Shown here: positions 7,670-14,546 of the stretch, in pieces | Layout: every line of letters starts with the position of its first letter | Position numbering within the stretch: the first letter of the stretch is position 1 | Assembly: GCA_900766125.1 (NCBI GenBank) | Contig: CAAFUD010000121.1 | Location: forward strand, 1 to 15,595 | Origin: an uncultured Veillonella sp. | GTDB taxonomy: Bacteria; Bacillota; Negativicutes; Veillonellales; Veillonellaceae | Direction of reading: 5' to 3' | DNA length: 15,595 nt | Notes under the pieces: generated by a model | Seen by the model: the letters and a program-made list of their open reading frames with translations, nothing else | What the model was told of the DNA's origin: nothing | Database searches by the model: none | Program-made: the position numbers and the translations under genes

Positions 7670-7743
7670 AAAGATATACTCATCTTCATACAAAAAACTT
7701 TAAATTTCATTTTATATTCATGTAACAACATTAAATTATACGT

Positions 7744-7767
7744 AAGTAGATTGAGTAAAATCTACTT
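7744..7767 (+). promoter_or_regulatory. Hairpin in the probable leader of the PepSY gene
   Basis: AAGTAGATT (7744-7752) and AATCTACTT (7759-7767) form a perfect 9-bp stem with a 6-base loop, 47 bases before the start codon. It is not followed by a T run, so it is not a terminator. It could be an operator, or a 5' mRNA stabiliser for a gene that looks highly expressed. I found no convincing -35/-10 pair nearby. Confidence 0.35.
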
Positions 7768-7813
7768 TCACAAAACAGTATATAAAAGTACCTTATATTA
7801 GGAGGCATTCATT

Positions 7814-8401
7814 ATGAAAAATGTTAAAAAAGTATCAAAGGTATTATGTGCATTTGGCGTTAGTACAGTATTATTAGCAGGCGTAGTTGGCGCAGCTAGC
7901 AACCATGCTTACAACAACAATAGCAACTGGAAAGGTGTTGGTAGCGTAGCTCCATCCGCTCAAGCTAACTATTCTGTTGATTACATGGGCGCTGTTACAG
8001 TATTCCAACAACAATTCCCTGGCGCTACTGTAAAATCTATTTCTTACGATGCTAAACATAACCCTTACTATGAAGTAGAAGGTTACTACAACAATCGTGC
8101 AGTAGAACTTAAAGTAGACGAAGCAACTGGCCAAATCGTTGGTAAAGAAGTTAAAGGCTATGCTAAAGCTAGCAAAACTATTAACGTTCAAAATATCATC
8201 ATCCCTGAAGTAGCTGAAACAAAAGCTCTTGAAAAAGTTGGTTCCGACTTCCAAACTATGGAATGGACTGTTGAACGTGAAAACGGCCGAGCTGTATACA
8301 AATTCGACATGACAACTGGTGGCGATAAAAAAGCAGAAGTAAAAGTTGATGGCATGAACGGTAAAGTTTTAAGTGCTAAAGTAAAAACTACAAAATACTA
8401 A
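7814..8401 (+). CDS. Secreted protein with two PepSY-like domains
   Basis: The 195-residue protein starts with a lysine-rich signal peptide: MKNVKKVSK, a hydrophobic core at about 10-26, and a likely cleavage after VGA at 27. An Asn-rich linker (about 33-39) follows. Two similar PepSY-type units come next, at about 57-115 (containing PYYEVEGYY and VDEATGQIVG) and 127-192 (containing VYKFDM and VDGMNGKVLS). Each shows the strand-turn pattern ending in V-D-x-x-x-G-x-[IV]. PepSY domains are linked to peptidase inhibition or protein-protein contacts outside the membrane; the exact role here is unknown. AGGAGG (7800-7805) sits 8 bases before the ATG. The codon choice looks uniform and favours frequent codons, suggesting strong expression. 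It stands alone, divergent from bioY, and is followed by a structured untranslated region. Confidence 0.85.
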   Translation: MKNVKKVSKVLCAFGVSTVLLAGVVGAASNHAYNNNSNWKGVGSVAPSAQANYSVDYMGAVTVFQQQFPGATVKSISYDAKHNPYYEVEGYYNNRAVELKVDEATGQIVGKEVKGYAKASKTINVQNIIIPEVAETKALEKVGSDFQTMEWTVERENGRAVYKFDMTTGGDKKAEVKVDGMNGKVLSAKVKTTKY

Positions 8402-8411
8402 GAAGCTCTTT

Positions 8412-8679
8412 TCATCTAGTGAACCCCTATCCTAACCCACTAAGATGACACACTACACATATAACACACATACTATACACACAGTATCCCAATGGATACA
8501 CTCTCTAACACACAAACTAACACACAAACTTAGAGAGCCCTATAACTCATAAAGGGCTCTCCCAAAACCCTATCTCACACAATAGGTAAAAGGTCTGTGC
8601 TCACACACCACAGACCGAACGTTACACACACTATACTCCCTTTAAAAGACCTTGGATCGTTGAATTCAAGGTCTTTTTT
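8412..8679 (+). other. Array of five evenly spaced hairpins with CA-rich linkers after the PepSY gene
   Basis: Five stems follow the stop codon. They are 8412-8421 with 8438-8448 (10 bp, one bulge); GTATCC/GGATAC 8484-8499; GAGAGCCCT/AGGGCTCTC 8533-8561; GGTCTGTG/CACAGACC 8592-8616; and the terminator 8644-8679. Their centres are at about 8430, 8492, 8547, 8604 and 8661, so 55-62 bases apart. Linkers are nearly G-free and rich in CACA, which keeps them unpaired on the plus strand. A perfect 12-base tandem repeat (CTAACACACAAA, 8505-8528) sits in the second linker. Only the last stem has a T tract. It may be a long structured 3' untranslated region or a processed small RNA. No known RNA family is recognised. 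Confidence 0.6.
8644..8679 (+). terminator. Intrinsic terminator ending the PepSY transcript
   Basis: An 11-bp perfect stem, AAAAGACCTTG (8644-8654) with CAAGGTCTTTT (8667-8677), ends in a 6-T run (8674-8679). It is the only canonical terminator on the plus strand between the PepSY stop at 8401 and this point, implying a 3' untranslated region of about 275 bases. Confidence 0.88.
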
Positions 8680-8927
8680 CTATCCTCTATCCTCCAGATA
8701 TTACTATATACTTATAGATGTCTACCATAACACAACAGTCTAATTTACAATTAACTAGAATACATACTTCAACACAAAAAGACCTCCCACGAAGGGAGGT
8801 CTTTTGTATAAGTTTTATAGGTCTGATAGTTTGTGTTCTATTTCTTAAGCGAGGTCAGAGCTCAAGAATGTCATTTGTATGTTCTGAAAGTTTGATCTAT
8901 AGTATTTCCATAATGGAAGTAGGAAAA
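8680..8927. other. Convergent intergenic region between the PepSY and metY transcripts
   Basis: It contains the bidirectional terminator at 8777-8805. An imperfect 9-bp stem, TTCTTAAGC (8842-8850) with GCTCAAGAA (8860-8868), has one A-C mismatch and no T tract. Nothing else is supported. The plus-strand open frame that runs from 8718 into metY is an antisense shadow. Confidence 0.5.
8777..8805. terminator. Bidirectional terminator after metY
   Basis: AAAAGACCTCCC (8777-8788) and GGGAGGTCTTTT (8794-8805) form a perfect 12-bp stem with a 5-base loop. A and T ends give U tracts on both strands. On the minus strand it terminates metY about 120 bases after its stop; on the plus strand it backs up the terminator at 8644-8679. 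Confidence 0.9.
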
Positions 8928-10199
8928 TTATGCTTTATCCAAAGCTTGTGCCAAGTCTTCGATGATGTCATCGATATTTTCAAGGCCAATGGATACACGA
9001 ATCATATCTGGTGTTACGCCAGCAGATTTTTGTTGTTCTTCGTTAAGTTGTGCATGTGTTGTAGATGCTGGATGAATAACAAGGGATTTAGCATCGGCTA
9101 CGTTAGCCAAGTTGGAGAAGATTTCCAAGGAGTCCACAAGTTTAATACCTGCTTCTTTACCGCCTTTTACACCGAATGTGAATACAGCACCAACACCTTT
9201 AGGGAAGTATTTGTCAGCTAAAGCTTTGTATTTACTATCTTCTAATTCTGGATAGCTTACCCATCCTACTTTAGGATGTTTAGTCAAGAAATCTACTACT
9301 TTACGAGCATTTTCTACGTGACGTTCTACGCGCAAGGACAATGTTTCAACGCCTTGTAAGATTTGCCATGCTGCAAGTGGTGTAATGCATGCGCCAGTAT
9401 CACGAAGCAATTGAGCACGAATTTTTACAGTGAATGGAATTGGCAAATCACCATACACTAAACCATTGTAATGTTCATCACCTTCGGAGAAGCCAGGGTA
9501 TTTTCCAGAACCTTTATAATCGAATTTACCAGATTCTACTATTACACCAGCCAATGTTGTACCATGACCACCAAGGTATTTAGTAGCAGAATGTACAACT
9601 ACGTCAGCACCATGTTCTAATGGACGGAACAAGTATGGAGATGCAAATGTATTATCTACAATCAAAATGATATTGTGTTTATGTGCAATATCAGCTACTG
9701 CTTGTACATCGATAAGATTAATACCAGGGTTACCAATGGACTCGATATAAACAGCTTTAGTATTTTCATCAATAGCTGCTTCAAATTCTTCCAAATTATC
9801 AGGGTTTACAAATTTAGTTTCGATACCAAAACGTGGCAATGTAGCTGTGAACAAGTTGTAAGTACCACCATACAATGTAGATGCAGCAACAATATTATCG
9901 CCAGCATTTGCTACGTTCAAAATGGAATATGTAACCGCTGCAGAACCAGATGCTACTGCGATACCACCTGCACCACCTTCAAGTTGTGCCACACGAGCAT
10001 CCAATACATCAGTAGTAGGATTGCCAAGGCGGGAATAAATACCACCAGGATTAGTCAAAGCAAAGCGACCAGCTGCTTCTTCTGCATCTTTAAATACGAA
10101 AGATGTAGTTTGGTAAATAGGTACTGCACGAGAACCTGTTGGATCTACCGTATGACCGGCATGTAATTGTAATGTTTCAAATCTGTATTGTTTGCTCAT
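8928..10199 (-). CDS. metY: O-acetylhomoserine sulfhydrylase (aminocarboxypropyltransferase)
   Basis: This PLP enzyme of the Cys/Met metabolism family makes homocysteine from O-acetylhomoserine and sulfide, the direct sulfhydrylation route to methionine. The 423-residue length is typical of MetY, longer than cystathionine synthases. Signatures include PIYQTTSFVF (27-36), YSRLGNPTTDVLD (55-67), a VASGSAA turn (82-88), STLYGGTYNLF (107-117), VDNTFASPYLFRP (181-193) with Asp182, and HSATKYLGGHGTT (203-215) with the PLP lysine Lys207. A region-specific insert with EHYNGLVYGDLP-type sequence follows, as in other MetY proteins. The start at 10199 follows AAAGGAG (minus, 10214 to 10208). It is separated from metA by a terminator and has its own promoter candidate. 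It matches MetA, which is predicted to make the acetyl ester. Confidence 0.93.
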   Translation of the reverse strand: MSKQYRFETLQLHAGHTVDPTGSRAVPIYQTTSFVFKDAEEAAGRFALTNPGGIYSRLGNPTTDVLDARVAQLEGGAGGIAVASGSAAVTYSILNVANAGDNIVAASTLYGGTYNLFTATLPRFGIETKFVNPDNLEEFEAAIDENTKAVYIESIGNPGINLIDVQAVADIAHKHNIILIVDNTFASPYLFRPLEHGADVVVHSATKYLGGHGTTLAGVIVESGKFDYKGSGKYPGFSEGDEHYNGLVYGDLPIPFTVKIRAQLLRDTGACITPLAAWQILQGVETLSLRVERHVENARKVVDFLTKHPKVGWVSYPELEDSKYKALADKYFPKGVGAVFTFGVKGGKEAGIKLVDSLEIFSNLANVADAKSLVIHPASTTHAQLNEEQQKSAGVTPDMIRVSIGLENIDDIIEDLAQALDKA

Positions 10200-10249
10200 T
10201 ATAACAACTCCTTTATATTAACTATATATTAAGTTCACTCTTTATACCT

Positions 10250-10281
10250 AGTATAGTACTATGTTTTAAAATTTATGTCTA
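10250..10281 (-). promoter_or_regulatory. Candidate metY promoter with overlapping palindrome
   Basis: On the minus strand TAGACA (10281 to 10276), 17 bases and TACTAT (10258 to 10253) fit a promoter; TATACT (10255 to 10250) is an alternative -10. The -10 lies within the perfect palindrome ATAGTACTAT (10253-10262), a possible operator. No SAM riboswitch core was recognised in the leader or further upstream. Two small hairpin-forming strings (plus strand near 10305-10319 and 10358-10369) lie further upstream. Confidence 0.45.
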
Positions 10282-10399
10282 CAATTAATTTATATCGTTA
10301 TCCATAGCTTGAAGCTATAGCCAATTATACGCCCTCAAAACCTAGAATTAAATCAAGCTCTAAAGAGCAACAAATCAAGCTATCCCCTTTCTTATATAT

Positions 10400-10463
10400 A
10401 AAAAAGCCCCTAATTACTTTCCGAGAGTATTTCTCTGTAGAAACCTTAAAAAGTAATTAGGGG
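10400..10463 (-). terminator. Terminator of the metB-patB-metA operon
   Basis: Read on the minus strand, CCCCTAATTACTTT (10463 to 10450) pairs perfectly over 14 bp with AAAGTAATTAGGGG (10420 to 10407) and is followed by CTTTTTT. The 29-base loop contains a small inner AGAG/CTCT hairpin (10424-10436). It separates metA, which stops at 10484, from metY. Confidence 0.88.
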
Positions 10464-10483
10464 AATTTTCTAGTAACGATAAT

Positions 10484-11443
10484 TTAGATATAGGCACCTA
10501 AGTTTTTATCGCGTTCAAATTTCATTTTTTGAATTTGTTCAATAATGTACGGTGTCTCTTGGTATACATAGTAATTTAACCAGTTTGTAAATAACAATGT
10601 ACTTACAGAACGCCAGCGTACGATAGGACGTTGTTTAGGATCATCATCTGGGAAGTAATTTTCAGGAACTGCAATATCCAACCCTCTTTTAACATCTCGT
10701 TCATATTCACGATTAAGTGTATCCCAATCGTATTCGGCATGACCAAATACAAAGATATGTTTATTGTCTAAGCTGCGAACAATAGCTGCCCCTGTTGCCT
10801 CAGAACCTGCCAACAATTCCAAATCTCGATTTTCCTTAATTTGCTCTAAGGAAACCGTTGTATGACGGGAGTGTGGCATCCAGAATTTCTCATCAAAACC
10901 ACGTAATAATACTGGACGATCATTGTAAATATCATGTTCGTACACGCCGAATAACTTCTCATCCATAATGGATTTATTTATACCAAAGTGGTGATACAAA
11001 CCAGCTTGAGCACCCCAGCAGATATAGAACGTAGAGTATACATGCTCTTCGCCCCAATCCATAATCTCTACCAATTCAGACCAATAGTCTACCTCTTCAA
11101 AGGGCATTAATTCTACAGGAGCTCCAGTGATAATCATGCCATCAAAGAACTCATCTTTCACTTCATCAAAGGTACGGTAAAACGTTTCTAAATATTGTTC
11201 ATCTGTATTTTTAGCCTTGCGAGATGCAGTATGCAATAATGTTAAATTCACTTGCAATGGACTATTACTGAGAGCACGTAAGATTTGAGTTTCAGTAACT
11301 TCTTTAGTAGGCATCAAATTGACTAGCAATATTTGCAAAGGTCGGATTTGTTGATTTTCCGCCCGTTCTGTATCCATCACGAAAATATTCTCTTGAGCTA
11401 ATTTCGTAATGGCCGGTAAATTTTTTATTACTTTAATAGGCAT
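10484..11443 (-). CDS. metA: Homoserine O-acyltransferase MetA, predicted acetyl-CoA-specific
   Basis: MetA acylates homoserine, the first committed step to methionine, in the cytosol. The 319-residue protein has the family's catalytic set: Cys142 in STFYICWGAQAGLYHHFG, and His235 with Glu237 in FGHAEYDWDTL. It also has the N-terminal MPIKVIKNLPA and the NLMPTKEVTETQ stretch (42-53). Position 111, in ITGAPVELMPFEEV, is Glu. In characterised MetA proteins Glu at this position goes with acetyl-CoA and Gly with succinyl-CoA, so the product is predicted to be O-acetylhomoserine. Start ATG 11443 follows AGAGGTG (minus, 11455 to 11449). It is 61 bases after patB with no terminator between, so it is the last gene of that operon. 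Confidence 0.95.
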   Translation of the reverse strand: MPIKVIKNLPAITKLAQENIFVMDTERAENQQIRPLQILLVNLMPTKEVTETQILRALSNSPLQVNLTLLHTASRKAKNTDEQYLETFYRTFDEVKDEFFDGMIITGAPVELMPFEEVDYWSELVEIMDWGEEHVYSTFYICWGAQAGLYHHFGINKSIMDEKLFGVYEHDIYNDRPVLLRGFDEKFWMPHSRHTTVSLEQIKENRDLELLAGSEATGAAIVRSLDNKHIFVFGHAEYDWDTLNREYERDVKRGLDIAVPENYFPDDDPKQRPIVRWRSVSTLLFTNWLNYYVYQETPYIIEQIQKMKFERDKNLGAYI

Positions 11444-11504
11444 ATTCTCACCTCTATATATTCTACAATTTGATAACCTAATCGAAACAATTTAACTAAT
11501 CTAA

Positions 11505-12689
11505 TTAAAAGCCTTTAGCCTCGTAAGCACGTCGCCAAGCTTCGAGCCCTTCTTCTAATACCTTACGAGGGCAAGCGACATTAATACGTTCAAAGTCTTC
11601 TCCATCGACGCCAAACATGGATCCCGTATCGAGCCACAATTTAGCTTCATTGATAATCCATTCATCACGTTCCTTAGGGCTTAATGGCAATTTAGAGCAA
11701 TCTAGCCACATGAGATACGTCCCTTCTGGACGATATACGTGAATTTTCGGCATATATTTTGCTACATAGTCGATGGTGAATTGAATATTATCTTGAATGT
11801 ATTCTTTTAACTCGTCGAGCCAAGGTGCCCCAACTTTGTAGGCCCCTTCACAACCAACGATGCCCATCGTATTTAACTGGCTATAGCCAGCACGATCAAT
11901 TTCTTTAATAAAACGACGACGTAAGGAATCATTAGGAATGAAAATATTACTTACTTGTAAACCTGCAATATTGAAGGTCTTGCTCGGTGCAGTACATACG
12001 ATGCAATGCTCTGCATAGCTTTCACCTAGGTCAGCAAAGACCTTATGAGTATGTCCTTTCCAAACAAAGTCAGCGTGGATTTCATCGCTTACGATGAGTA
12101 CGTTATGTTTAATACAAATGTCGCCAAGACGTTTTAACTCATCCTCAGTCCACACGCGACCTACAGGATTATGCGGATTGCACAAGAGGAATAATGTTAC
12201 ATTTTCCTCCACGATAGCACGCTCGATACCTTCAAAATCGATGGTATATTTGTCTTCCCCTTTGATTAATGGCACATTGATAAGGCGGCGATCATTATCA
12301 TCGATAACCATACTAAATGGATAGTATACCGGTTGATTGATAAGCACGCCTTCCCCTTCATTGGTGAAAGCGCGAACCGCCATGGCCAAGGCAAAGACGA
12401 TACCAGGTGTTTTAACTAGCCATTTTCGGTCTGGTGTCCAGTTAAAGCGCGTAGTAAACCAGTTTTGTAATACTTTAAAGTATTCATCATCGGATTCTGT
12501 ATAACCAAATACACCATGGTTTACGCGATCTAGCAAAATTTGCTTCAACTCAGGTGGCACCTCAAAGTCCATGTCCGCCACCCAAAACGGCAATACGTCC
12601 GCTGGTTTACCGCGCTTCACAGCAAAATCGTATTTCAAAGATTTTGTGTGAGTTCTATCTAAAATTTGATCAAAATTATATTGTCCCAT
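11505..12689 (-). CDS. patB: Cystathionine beta-lyase, PatB/MalY type
   Basis: This fold-type I PLP enzyme cleaves cystathionine to homocysteine, pyruvate and ammonia; members may also act as C-S lyases on cysteine conjugates. The 394-residue protein shows PFWVADMDFEVPPEL (34-48), NQPVYYPF (118-125), CNPHNPVGRVW (170-180) with Asn171 and Asn174, SDEIHADFVW (201-210) with Asp202, and TAPSKTFNIAGLQ (233-245) with PLP lysine Lys237. These are standard for the MalY/PatB subgroup. I set the start at ATG 12689, not the longer in-frame codon at 12731. AAAGGAG (12701 to 12695, minus) lies just before it and overlaps the stop of the upstream gene, leaving a 10-base gap. That tight join implies co-translation with the cystathionine gamma-synthase-like enzyme that supplies its substrate. 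Confidence 0.93.
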   Translation of the reverse strand: MGQYNFDQILDRTHTKSLKYDFAVKRGKPADVLPFWVADMDFEVPPELKQILLDRVNHGVFGYTESDDEYFKVLQNWFTTRFNWTPDRKWLVKTPGIVFALAMAVRAFTNEGEGVLINQPVYYPFSMVIDDNDRRLINVPLIKGEDKYTIDFEGIERAIVEENVTLFLLCNPHNPVGRVWTEDELKRLGDICIKHNVLIVSDEIHADFVWKGHTHKVFADLGESYAEHCIVCTAPSKTFNIAGLQVSNIFIPNDSLRRRFIKEIDRAGYSQLNTMGIVGCEGAYKVGAPWLDELKEYIQDNIQFTIDYVAKYMPKIHVYRPEGTYLMWLDCSKLPLSPKERDEWIINEAKLWLDTGSMFGVDGEDFERINVACPRKVLEEGLEAWRRAYEAKGF

Positions 12690-12699
12690 AGGAACTCCT

Positions 12700-13833
12700 T
12701 TATTTATTGAAAGCTTGTTCCAAGTCTGCAATCAAGTCGTCTGTATCTTCAATACCTACAGATAAGCGCAATAAGCGACGTGTAATACCTTTACGCTCTG
12801 CATCTTCCGGTTTTAAATCTGGATGAGTTTGCGTTACAGGATATGTCAACAAGGACTCAGTACCACCAAGACTTTCAGCAAATTGAATAAGTTTAATACC
12901 TTCTAAGATTTGTTTAGCTGTTTCTTCGCTATCTACTTCGAAGGACAACATGCCACCAAAGCCTGTAGTTTGGGCTTTATTGATTTCATAACCTGGATGT
13001 TCAGGAAGGCCTGGGAACAACACTTTTGTAACTTTAGGTTGTTTTTTAAGCCATTCAGCAAGGGCAATGGCATTCTTTTGGTGTTGCTCCATGCGAAGTG
13101 CCAATGTTTTTACACCGCGGATAACGAGCCAGCTATCCATAGCGGATAAGCAAGCACCTACCGTTTTATAAGTTAAGCGCAATTTCGCAGCCAATTCATC
13201 GTCGTTTACAATGGTGAAACCGGAAATAACATCATGATGACCTCCGATGAATTTTGTACCACTATGAACGACAATATCTGCACCCAAATTCAATGGTTTT
13301 TGGAAATACGGGCTCAAGAATGTATTGTCGATGATTACTAGGGCATTATGCTCATGCGCCAATGCACACAATGCACGAATGTCAGTAATCTCCATCATTG
13401 GATTCGTAGGTGTTTCAATATATACAGCCTTTGTATTTGGTCTGAAGGCTGCTTTCACCGCATCAAGATCAGACGTTCCAACATAGGTGAACTCAATGCC
13501 GTTTTGTTCGTAAATATTTGTAAACATACGGATAGAACCACCGTATAAGTCATCACCCAAAATGATATGGTCTCCCGGAGAGAATAGATGGAATACTGCG
13601 TCTACCGCTGCCATACCAGAAGAAAATGCCAATGCATCTTTACCGTCTTCAAGGCCTGCAATCAATTGTTCCAAACGATCCCGTGTTGGATTAGATTCAC
13701 GCGTATATTGATAACCAGTTGTATCACCCAACTTTGGATGGGAAAACGTACTAGACATATAAATTGCAGGGGAAATTGCACCAGTGCTATCTGGTCTACC
13801 GCTGCCATGAACACATTTTGTATTAAATTTCAT
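12700..13833 (-). CDS. metB: Cystathionine gamma-synthase-like PLP enzyme
   Basis: The 377-residue protein is of the Cys/Met metabolism PLP family. It shows SPAIYMSSTF (21-30), YTRESNPTRD (43-52), AFSSGMAA (69-76), DDLYGGS (94-100) with Tyr97, IIDNTFLSPYFQKP (167-180) with Asp169, and VVHSGTKFIGGHHDVISG (188-205) with the PLP lysine Lys194. Cystathionine gamma-synthase and gamma-lyase are hard to separate by sequence. The operon with patB and metA favours synthase, joining an acylhomoserine to cysteine. Start ATG 13833 lies 9 bases after GAGGAG (13848 to 13843, minus); a TTG at 13842 abuts that site and is unlikely. It is first in the operon, about 30 bases from the predicted transcription start. 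Confidence 0.88.
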   Translation of the reverse strand: MKFNTKCVHGSGRPDSTGAISPAIYMSSTFSHPKLGDTTGYQYTRESNPTRDRLEQLIAGLEDGKDALAFSSGMAAVDAVFHLFSPGDHIILGDDLYGGSIRMFTNIYEQNGIEFTYVGTSDLDAVKAAFRPNTKAVYIETPTNPMMEITDIRALCALAHEHNALVIIDNTFLSPYFQKPLNLGADIVVHSGTKFIGGHHDVISGFTIVNDDELAAKLRLTYKTVGACLSAMDSWLVIRGVKTLALRMEQHQKNAIALAEWLKKQPKVTKVLFPGLPEHPGYEINKAQTTGFGGMLSFEVDSEETAKQILEGIKLIQFAESLGGTESLLTYPVTQTHPDLKPEDAERKGITRRLLRLSVGIEDTDDLIADLEQAFNK

Positions 13834-13852
13834 TCCATTCAACTCCTCATAT

Positions 13853-13898
13853 TTGTATACAATATGTTAATTGTAAAGTAGACAATGATTAAGGTCAA
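13853..13898 (-). promoter_or_regulatory. Promoter of the metB-patB-metA operon
   Basis: On the minus strand TTGACC (13898 to 13893), a 17-base spacer and TACAAT (13875 to 13870) make a near-consensus promoter. The perfect palindrome TTGTATACAA (13853-13862) sits at or just after the expected transcription start and could be an operator. The leader is only about 30 bases, too short for a SAM riboswitch or T-box, so control is probably by a DNA-binding regulator. Confidence 0.7.
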
Positions 13899-13899
13899 T

Positions 13900-13931
13900 A
13901 AAAATGGGCACTCATACTGCCTAAGTGCCCC
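13900..13931 (-). terminator. Terminator after the ECF S-component-like gene
   Basis: Minus strand: GGGCACT (13930 to 13924) pairs with AGTGCCC (13912 to 13906) around an 11-base loop, followed by ATTTTT. It ends the 13985-14488 gene. Its T tract stops one base before the -35 of the next promoter. Confidence 0.82.
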
Positions 13932-13984
13932 TAAAAAGTCATATCTATTTTGAATGGGTTGTCATAACTCTAAGTTAAGTTAGA

Positions 13985-14488
13985 CTAATTTTTTGTGCGT
14001 TTTGTAATAAGTAACGCCAAAACAATGCCCAACGAAGATGTTACTAGCTGTGGCCAACTAGATACAAATAACATAGTATTTACAATCTTCGGTGGAAATT
14101 GGAATAAAGAAAAGAACAAAGAATATCCTCCAAAGAGAACGCCTGCTTTTACCAAGGCCGCCACGATGATAAGCAAAGCCTTTGGTTTATACTGTAACCA
14201 ATGCGCTACGAATACATAGGCTGTCGTGCCAAGGGCGGTAATCAAAATGAACGGCGGCAATGGCAACATACCTTGTAAATGCGCCACTACTGGTGCAATC
14301 CAAGCAATAACTAGGCCATTCTTCCAACCATAGCGCCATGTGGCGAGTACAAAGGTTGCGGACGTAATAGAACCAATGAGGAACATACTCACCTGATTAG
14401 GAATAAATGGGAAAATAAGGCGCAAGCTTTGCGCCAATAAGGCAACGGCCAACAATAGGCCTGTGCCTGTAATAGATTTGGTAGACAT
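13985..14488 (-). CDS. Small membrane protein, probable ECF transporter S component
   Basis: The 167-residue protein is almost all hydrophobic, with about five or six helices from residue 7 to 162. An ECF S-component-like pattern is seen near the N-terminus (LLLAVALLAQSLRLIFPFIP) and again in WRYGWKNGLVIAW and LPLPPFILITALGTTAYVF. The size fits the substrate-binding subunits of energy-coupling factor vitamin importers. I cannot assign a substrate and see no ATPase or T-subunit gene nearby. AGGAGG (14499 to 14494, minus) precedes the ATG by 5 bases. It lies 58 bases downstream of the PACE gene without a clear terminator, so they may share a transcript. It has its own terminator at 13900-13931. 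A generic small integral membrane protein is the alternative. Confidence 0.6.
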   Translation of the reverse strand: MSTKSITGTGLLLAVALLAQSLRLIFPFIPNQVSMFLIGSITSATFVLATWRYGWKNGLVIAWIAPVVAHLQGMLPLPPFILITALGTTAYVFVAHWLQYKPKALLIIVAALVKAGVLFGGYSLFFSLFQFPPKIVNTMLFVSSWPQLVTSSLGIVLALLITKRTKN

Positions 14489-14546
14489 AAGAACCTCCTA
14501 CTATACAATATAGATTTTTAAGAGGTACTTACCTCATATAGTAAAA

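Noticed and set aside
8718..9221. 167-codon plus-strand frame
   Set aside because: It crosses a bidirectional terminator and runs antisense to metY; cysteine- and phenylalanine-rich composition is typical of a shadow frame.
9675..10166. 163-codon plus-strand frame inside metY
   Set aside because: Antisense to a fully conserved enzyme; no start signals.
10200..10406. SAM riboswitch or T-box upstream of metY
   Set aside because: Long enough to hold one and examined on the minus strand, but no S-box core, no T-box sequence and no terminator hairpin directly before the start were seen.
11444..11504. Separate promoter or terminator between patB and metA
   Set aside because: The 61-base gap shows only a ribosome binding site; no stem with a T tract.
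12690..12731. Longer N-terminus for patB starting at 12731
   Set aside because: It would overlap the upstream gene by 32 bases with no ribosome binding site, whereas ATG 12689 has AAAGGAG at good spacing and gives the family's normal N-terminus.
14519..14540. GAGGT/ACCTC stem between the PACE and ECF-like genes as a terminator
   Set aside because: Only 5-6 bp with no T tract on the minus strand; the two genes may be co-transcribed.
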